This document shows, piece after piece, positions 7,114 to 10,447 of a stretch of DNA of 10,447 nucleotides (the first letter of the stretch is position 1; the number at the start of each line of letters is the position of its first letter). The position numbers and the translations under genes are program-made. Below the pieces are notes generated by a model. It worked only from the letters and a program-made list of their open reading frames with translations. It was not told where the DNA came from and ran no database searches. The stretch lies in contig SDVU01000798.1 in NCBI GenBank assembly GCA_016256075.1, forward strand, positions 1 to 10,447. The letters run 5' to 3'. Source of the stretch: Dictyocoela muelleri. Lineage: Eukaryota; Microsporidia.

Positions 7114-7208
7114 AAGATGGTTTATAAGTATGAAGTTATGGTTAATAAGGATACTAGGAGTGGTTATTAAGTATGCAAGGTGTGTTTATTAAGTATAAAA
7201 TGGGTTTT
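7114..7208 (-). repeat. Right-end iterons, four diverged units in inverted orientation
   Basis: On the minus strand, from 7208 inward, the sequence reads cccattttatac, then ttaataaacacaccttgcat and further units ending ac or at, and finally ttataaaccatcttttt. These correspond to the units at 5384-5908 and to the outermost left units at 4949-4996. They lie about 110 bp beyond the transposase stop. Their inverted orientation relative to the left array supports a role as the transposon's right end, where such repeats would serve as transposase binding sites. Confidence 0.75.
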
Positions 7209-7210
7209 TA

Positions 7211-7775
7211 TGCGTTTATGCTTTTTTCGATGGTTTTACTTATAAAAAGAAAGACAAATAATAATTAAAAATACATTTTTAATGAAAAATAAACTTTTTT
7301 CTAATTATCTTCACTTATGTATGATGTTGTGTAGTTCTTAAAGTATTCTAGTTTCCTTTTCACATCACAATATTTGATTTTTTAAACATATAACACATGG
7401 ATATTTGTAATATAAATGTATCAGCTATATTTTAGATTTTTTTTTTAAAAAATATCAACGAGAGCCGGCTAAAAAAATAAGTATGTGGAATGTTAGGATA
7501 ATGTTTTATGAAATCATGGTGATAATTTTATTTTCGGAAAAATAATAAAATAAACTAAACGTCATTTTAAATGGAAATCAAATAGATTAAGTCCGAGTAG
7601 CTATGTAGTTAACGCAAAAAAGAAAGAAAATGTGTTGCTAGTTTAAACTGTATAAAAAATGATTAAATAAATGAAAGTTGAACTAGAATCAAACAATTAA
7701 TTTATGATAAAACTACTCATTTTTAACTGTGTATTAAAGCCGACAAATACCTGGTCTAATATATAAATTAAGCAG
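7211..7775. other. Gene-free stretch between the two DNA transposons
   Basis: AT-rich, with stops in every frame and no transposase trace. At 7591-7615 the string gtccgagtagctatgtagtt followed by aacgc resembles the 5' half of a tRNA (seven bases, then a TAGC-type D-arm start). The expected B box and paired acceptor are not convincing downstream, so I do not call a tRNA. The string caacgagagccggctaaa near 7456-7473 recalls the T-arm-like motif at 395-414 but is too short to interpret. Confidence 0.5.
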
Positions 7776-7800
7776 TATAGTTTGTTGCAAAATAAATGCA
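7776..7800 (+). repeat. Tc1 element left outer repeat with flanking TA
   Basis: TA at 7776-7777 is followed by tagtttgttgcaaaataaa and then tgca. It faces the right outer repeat at 9232-9256 and is the outermost of two motif copies on the left side. Confidence 0.8.
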
Positions 7801-7957
7801 TGATTGACTTTGTTGTTTGAATCTAAAACAAAATTAGAATAAAATTAACTTTATGATTCTTTTATAGAAAAATAAATAAATTTATGTAGCTGTATTTCCA
7901 AAATTAAACATATTTTAAAAAAATTGAGAAAATTTTTTTGTTTTTTTTTAAAAAGTA

Positions 7958-7980
7958 TTGCAAAAAAAAAACGCAATTTT
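7958..7980 (+). repeat. Tc1 element left inner direct repeat
   Basis: ttgcaaaaaaaaaacgcaat followed by ttt has the same orientation as the left outer repeat and carries the ttgca and acgca anchors of the motif, with an A run in between. It is the least conserved of the four copies. Confidence 0.65.
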
Positions 7981-8091
7981 TATTTTTTATCAAGAAATTT
8001 TCCTCCATTTTGCTTTAAAAAAATAAAATATCTACCCTATATCAAAACATACCTATTCAAGAGGAAGGTGGGATCATTGTCAGTCTATTCA

Positions 8092-9095
8092 ATGGTGAAA
8101 ATCTCAGGTAAGTAATGCTAGAGATAAAGGTTACGGTGTCTACAATTTCACGGATAATAATAAAATACAACAAAAAATGACCTTAAAGAATTTAAAGGGT
8201 GCAGGGCGTCCCAAAAAATGTTGGTAATAGGGATTCAAGAATTTTCGAGAAAATTAGATTGAAAGATCTAAAAAAACATCACTTCGTAAAATGTCTCTGT
8301 AATTGTTAAAGATGGATGGAATAAAGGTAAACTATTCAACCTTAAAACACCACTACAATGAAAATGAAATTTTTGCTTTTAATCGAATTAAAAAACCACT
8401 ACTGAAAAAAAACATATTAAATTAGAATTAGATCTTTCAAAAGATTTATGTATATGGAAAAGGAAATGGAAAGGATCAAAAGTGACAAGTCGAAGTTAAA
8501 TCTATTCTATTCAGATGAGAAGGTTTCAGTTTGGAGGAAACACGGAATAGGTCTTGTTACATAAAATCTTATACCGACTGTTAAACATGGTGGTGGTTTG
8601 ATTATGGTATGGGAATGCTTTTATATTATGTGTAAGTAAACTCATATTCACGAAAGAAGAATGGATTCTAAGAAATACATAGACATTATTGTTGATAATT
8701 TACCATCATCTGCTAGGTCTATGGGATAAAACAAATTCTTATTTCAACAAGATAACTACTCTAAGCATACATCTATGCTTACAAATGAATATTTCGAGAA
8801 AAATAATATCAATGTTCTACCTTGGCTTTCTTAGTCTCAATATATGAACCTCGTTGAGACATTTTGGGCTATAATGGCAAGAAAATTTGCAGAATTAAAA
8901 CCCACAAATATAAGGGAACTTAAATTAAAAATACAAGAGGTATTGAACTCAATCAGTCATTAAGCATGTAAAAATATATCTTTTATTTTTAGGAAAGCCA
9001 CAAATGTTGTGTATTAAGCAAAGGGAGAGAATTTAAAATTTTTAAATAAAAAATTGCGTTTATTTTGCAACAATTTTTTTAAAAGATCAATATAA
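8092..9095 (+). pseudogene. Tc1-family transposase pseudogene, DD34E
   Basis: This would be the enzyme that excises and reinserts the element. The likely start is the ATG at 8092 (MVKISGK), followed at once by a stop. An N-terminal DNA-binding part is only faintly visible. A GAGRPKK string near 8197-8217 matches the GRPR-like hook between the two helix-turn-helix domains of Tc1 proteins. The catalytic part is well preserved in one frame. First Asp is at 8484-8486 in KSDKSKLNLFYSDEKVSVW, followed by PTVKHGGGLIMVWECF. Second Asp is at 8751-8753 in FQQDNYSKHTS. Glu is at 8856-8858 in NLVETFWAIMARKFAELKP, exactly 34 residues after the second Asp. This DD34E spacing is the Tc1 signature. At least five in-frame stops (8562 and four further on) and a frame change shortly before 8484 break it, as do several upstream breaks. 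The frame runs on through the inner repeat to the stop at 9093-9095; the conserved protein ends near 9030. Confidence 0.9.
9051..9073 (-). repeat. Tc1 element right inner direct repeat
   Basis: On the minus strand this reads ttgttgcaaaataaacgcaa, nearly identical to the left outer repeat. It overlaps the tail of the transposase frame, so the coding end and the binding site share sequence. Confidence 0.8.
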
Positions 9096-9231
9096 AATAA
9101 GATTTATACTTATTTTATATGACTTTGGGAGTTTTAAAAAACATATCTAAAGGTAAAATTTTTTTTAAAAAAATAGTGTTTTCGACGTGTAAAGAAGATA
9201 ACGAAAGGAAAATATAATGATTTTTCGATCT

Positions 9232-9256
9232 TGCGTTTATTTTACAACAAAATGTA
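9232..9256 (-). repeat. Tc1 element right outer repeat with flanking TA
   Basis: On the minus strand, TA (9255-9256) is followed by cattttgttgtaaaataaac and then gca. It pairs with the left outer repeat and ends the element. The catt start is the more typical Tc1-type terminus of the two. Confidence 0.82.
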
Positions 9257-10447
9257 TATACTCTCATCGCTTTCAGAGAAATTGCTTACAGAAATTTATT
9301 AAAATTTAATATTTTTTTTTTAAATTTATATTTTTTTATAAATATATTGATATTGTATAAATAATATTAATTTTTTTTAATATAAATTTCAAATTCCGTT
9401 GACTATTCTTAAAAAATTCGGAATTGTTAAAGAAAATATAATTCCTCAATCATATTTTTGTATTTTTTTCTTTTATCTTGATGTTGATTTTTGCTGTTTT
9501 TAAATTATTTATTTTTAATCTAATACGAGATTCTTCATTTTCAATAAATCTAAAACTTTAACTAATTTTGTATTTTTCTTGATGTTTTGAATATAAGTAT
9601 CTGTGATAAGCATCGCAGCTATTCGTTGTGCTTGGTATGTCCATACATAATTCTATAGTAGACACTCCAAGTTTTTCTTTCTTTATTTTTAATTTTTGAA
9701 AATAATAAATTTTTCATGAAAAAATCTGTGAGTAAATCATATGAAGAATTATCTTGTTTTAGTTTTTAAATCCTTACAAATTCATAGTCAATTTTATTAA
9801 TAGGAACATGTGCAAGCAATAATAGATATTTAACGTATTTTTTAAAACTTTAAATAATTAATATAATCATCAATTATACTATTTTCATTAATAAATATAA
9901 CGAATATTTGATTAAAATGAAAATTACAGCAATTAATACAGTATTTTGAAAAATATACTATCGATTTGAAAAAAGGTTATTTCATAATCAAAAACGAACA
10001 GTTTTGTGCGCACAACTTACCCAAACAGCATTTTTTTTAAACAAATTAATGTATGTAATTTGTATTTTTGACATTTCATGATGACATAAACTAATGGAAT
10101 TGGTTTTCAAAACTAAAATCCGCTGATTATGAATATTTGAGAAAAATTTTGTGAAGAGCTATAAAAAGTTCTATCAGTTAACAAATTTCGCATTTTTTCA
10201 AACTTTCAAAATTATTATCGGTCGAAAAAACCAGAAATCCATTTTTATAATTTTATTCTGATTCAAATTGAAAATTATTTATTTTCGAATTTTAAATCTG
10301 AGATTCTAATTTTTATGAGAATTATTTTGACTAAAGCTCGTTCGCTTCTCAATTTAACAAAATAATCTTACATGTTATCATAATTGTTAATATGCATTTT
10401 TCCTTTTTCAGATAAACTTATAAGATTTTTCCTAAGAACTGTTTCAA
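9257..10447. other. AT-rich region without a recognisable gene
   Basis: About 1.2 kb of mostly A/T-rich sequence with frequent stops. Only two things stand out. The 12-bp perfect palindrome ttgtgcgcacaa lies at 10004-10015. On the minus strand at about 9500-9720, lysine-, tyrosine- and isoleucine-rich reading frames without recognisable family motifs (for example KTWSVYYRIMYGHTKHNE) could be remains of a coding sequence. I cannot name the family and the signal may be chance. Confidence 0.45.
9500..9720 (-). pseudogene. Possible decayed coding fragment, family unknown
   Basis: Read on the minus strand from about 9700, one frame gives KERKTWSVYYRIMYGHTKHN, then a stop, then LRCLSQILIFKTSRKIQN. 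Another gives YVWTYQAQRIAAMLITDTY and NIKKNTKLVKVLDLLKMKN. These stretches have a more protein-like mix than the surroundings and include W, H, Q and R codons that are rare in pure A/T text. No catalytic motif could be recognised, and overlapping frames cannot both be real. This is a weak call. Confidence 0.2.

Larger units (their letters stand above)
4945..7208 (+). mobile_element. Decayed IS630/Tc1/mariner-superfamily transposon with iteron-type inverted ends
   Basis: The proposed ends are the TA at 4943-4944 followed by caggccatttcatactta, and on the minus strand the TA at 7209-7210 followed by aaaacccattttatactta. Over the first 50-odd bases the two ends match at roughly three quarters of positions by eye. 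The match continues into 21-22 bp units (acttataaaccactctttgc type) that point inward from both sides. Between them lies a broken transposase in the plus direction. The left end has grown into a 25-unit array and carries a 385-bp GC-richer interruption; the right end keeps four units. Flanking TA is the known target choice of this superfamily. The exact end positions are inferred. Confidence 0.65.
7778..9254 (+). mobile_element. Tc1-family DNA transposon with IR/DR-type ends, about 1.48 kb
   Basis: The left end (7776-7800) and right end (9232-9256, minus strand) match at 21 of 25 bases counting the TA on each side, with the shared core tttgttgcaaaataaa or close variants. A second copy of the motif lies inside each end: 7958-7980 on the left (ttgcaaaaaaaaaacgcaat) and 9051-9073 on the right (attgcgtttattttgcaaca). 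Inner and outer copies are about 177 bp apart on the left and 179 bp apart on the right. This paired arrangement is the IR/DR layout known from Sleeping Beauty and related Tc1 elements. The TA at each edge fits the superfamily's target duplication. The transposase inside (8092 to about 9095) is broken, so the copy is nonautonomous. Length and layout are otherwise complete. Confidence 0.85.

Noticed and set aside
7924-8115. Plus-strand open frame of 63 codons
   Set aside because: Its start is an upstream TTG-type codon in A/T-rich leader containing the Tc1 inner repeat, with a K/F-rich composition from homopolymers. Only its last few codons from the ATG at 8092 plausibly belong to the transposase.
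10004-10015. 12-bp palindrome ttgtgcgcacaa as an operator or origin site
   Set aside because: A single short palindrome with no neighbouring gene or repeat is not enough to propose a function.

Overview
This window is very A+T-rich (by eye about four-fifths A+T). It holds no intact protein-coding gene, rRNA or confidently folded tRNA. It looks like a repeat-rich intergenic or accessory stretch of a small AT-rich eukaryotic genome. The mix of a Ty3/gypsy pol fossil, a Tc1-type transposon and an IS630-like transposon would suit an AT-rich microsporidian. No host gene is present to confirm this, and other AT-rich fungi, protists or invertebrates remain possible.

Layout. Positions 92-336 are an 11-unit, about 22-bp minisatellite. 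Positions 351-803 hold an inverted pair of motifs resembling the T arm of a tRNA, with AT-rich sequence between them; the left copy also has a degenerate A box at tRNA spacing. A GC-rich hairpin at 865-885 abuts the 5' edge of a decayed Ty3/gypsy element (about 887-2630) that keeps traces from the end of reverse transcriptase through RNase H and integrase. After a gene-free stretch comes a cluster of three related long palindromes (3191-4130), two of them inside a 378-bp tandem duplication. A second GC-rich hairpin of the same kind lies at 4605-4625.

From about 4945 to 7208 I reconstruct a decayed IS630/Tc1/mariner-superfamily DNA transposon. Its transposase relic (about 5990-7006) is bracketed by 21-22 bp iterons in opposite orientation: two outermost units plus a 25-unit array on the left, and four units on the right. 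A GC-richer segment of about 385 bp (4997-5383) interrupts the left iterons. From 7778 to 9254 lies a second DNA transposon, a Tc1-family element with a TA at each end and a broken DD34E transposase. Each of its ends carries two copies of a roughly 20-bp motif about 178 bp apart, the IR/DR layout known from Sleeping Beauty-type elements. The last 1.2 kb is AT-rich, with one weak minus-strand hint of a decayed coding stretch.

No set of genes works together here; the window records successive transposition, palindrome formation and tandem expansion. The observations most worth following are the iteron-ended IS630-like transposon, the IR/DR Tc1 element and the nested palindrome cluster. I see no evidence for an intact new biological system.
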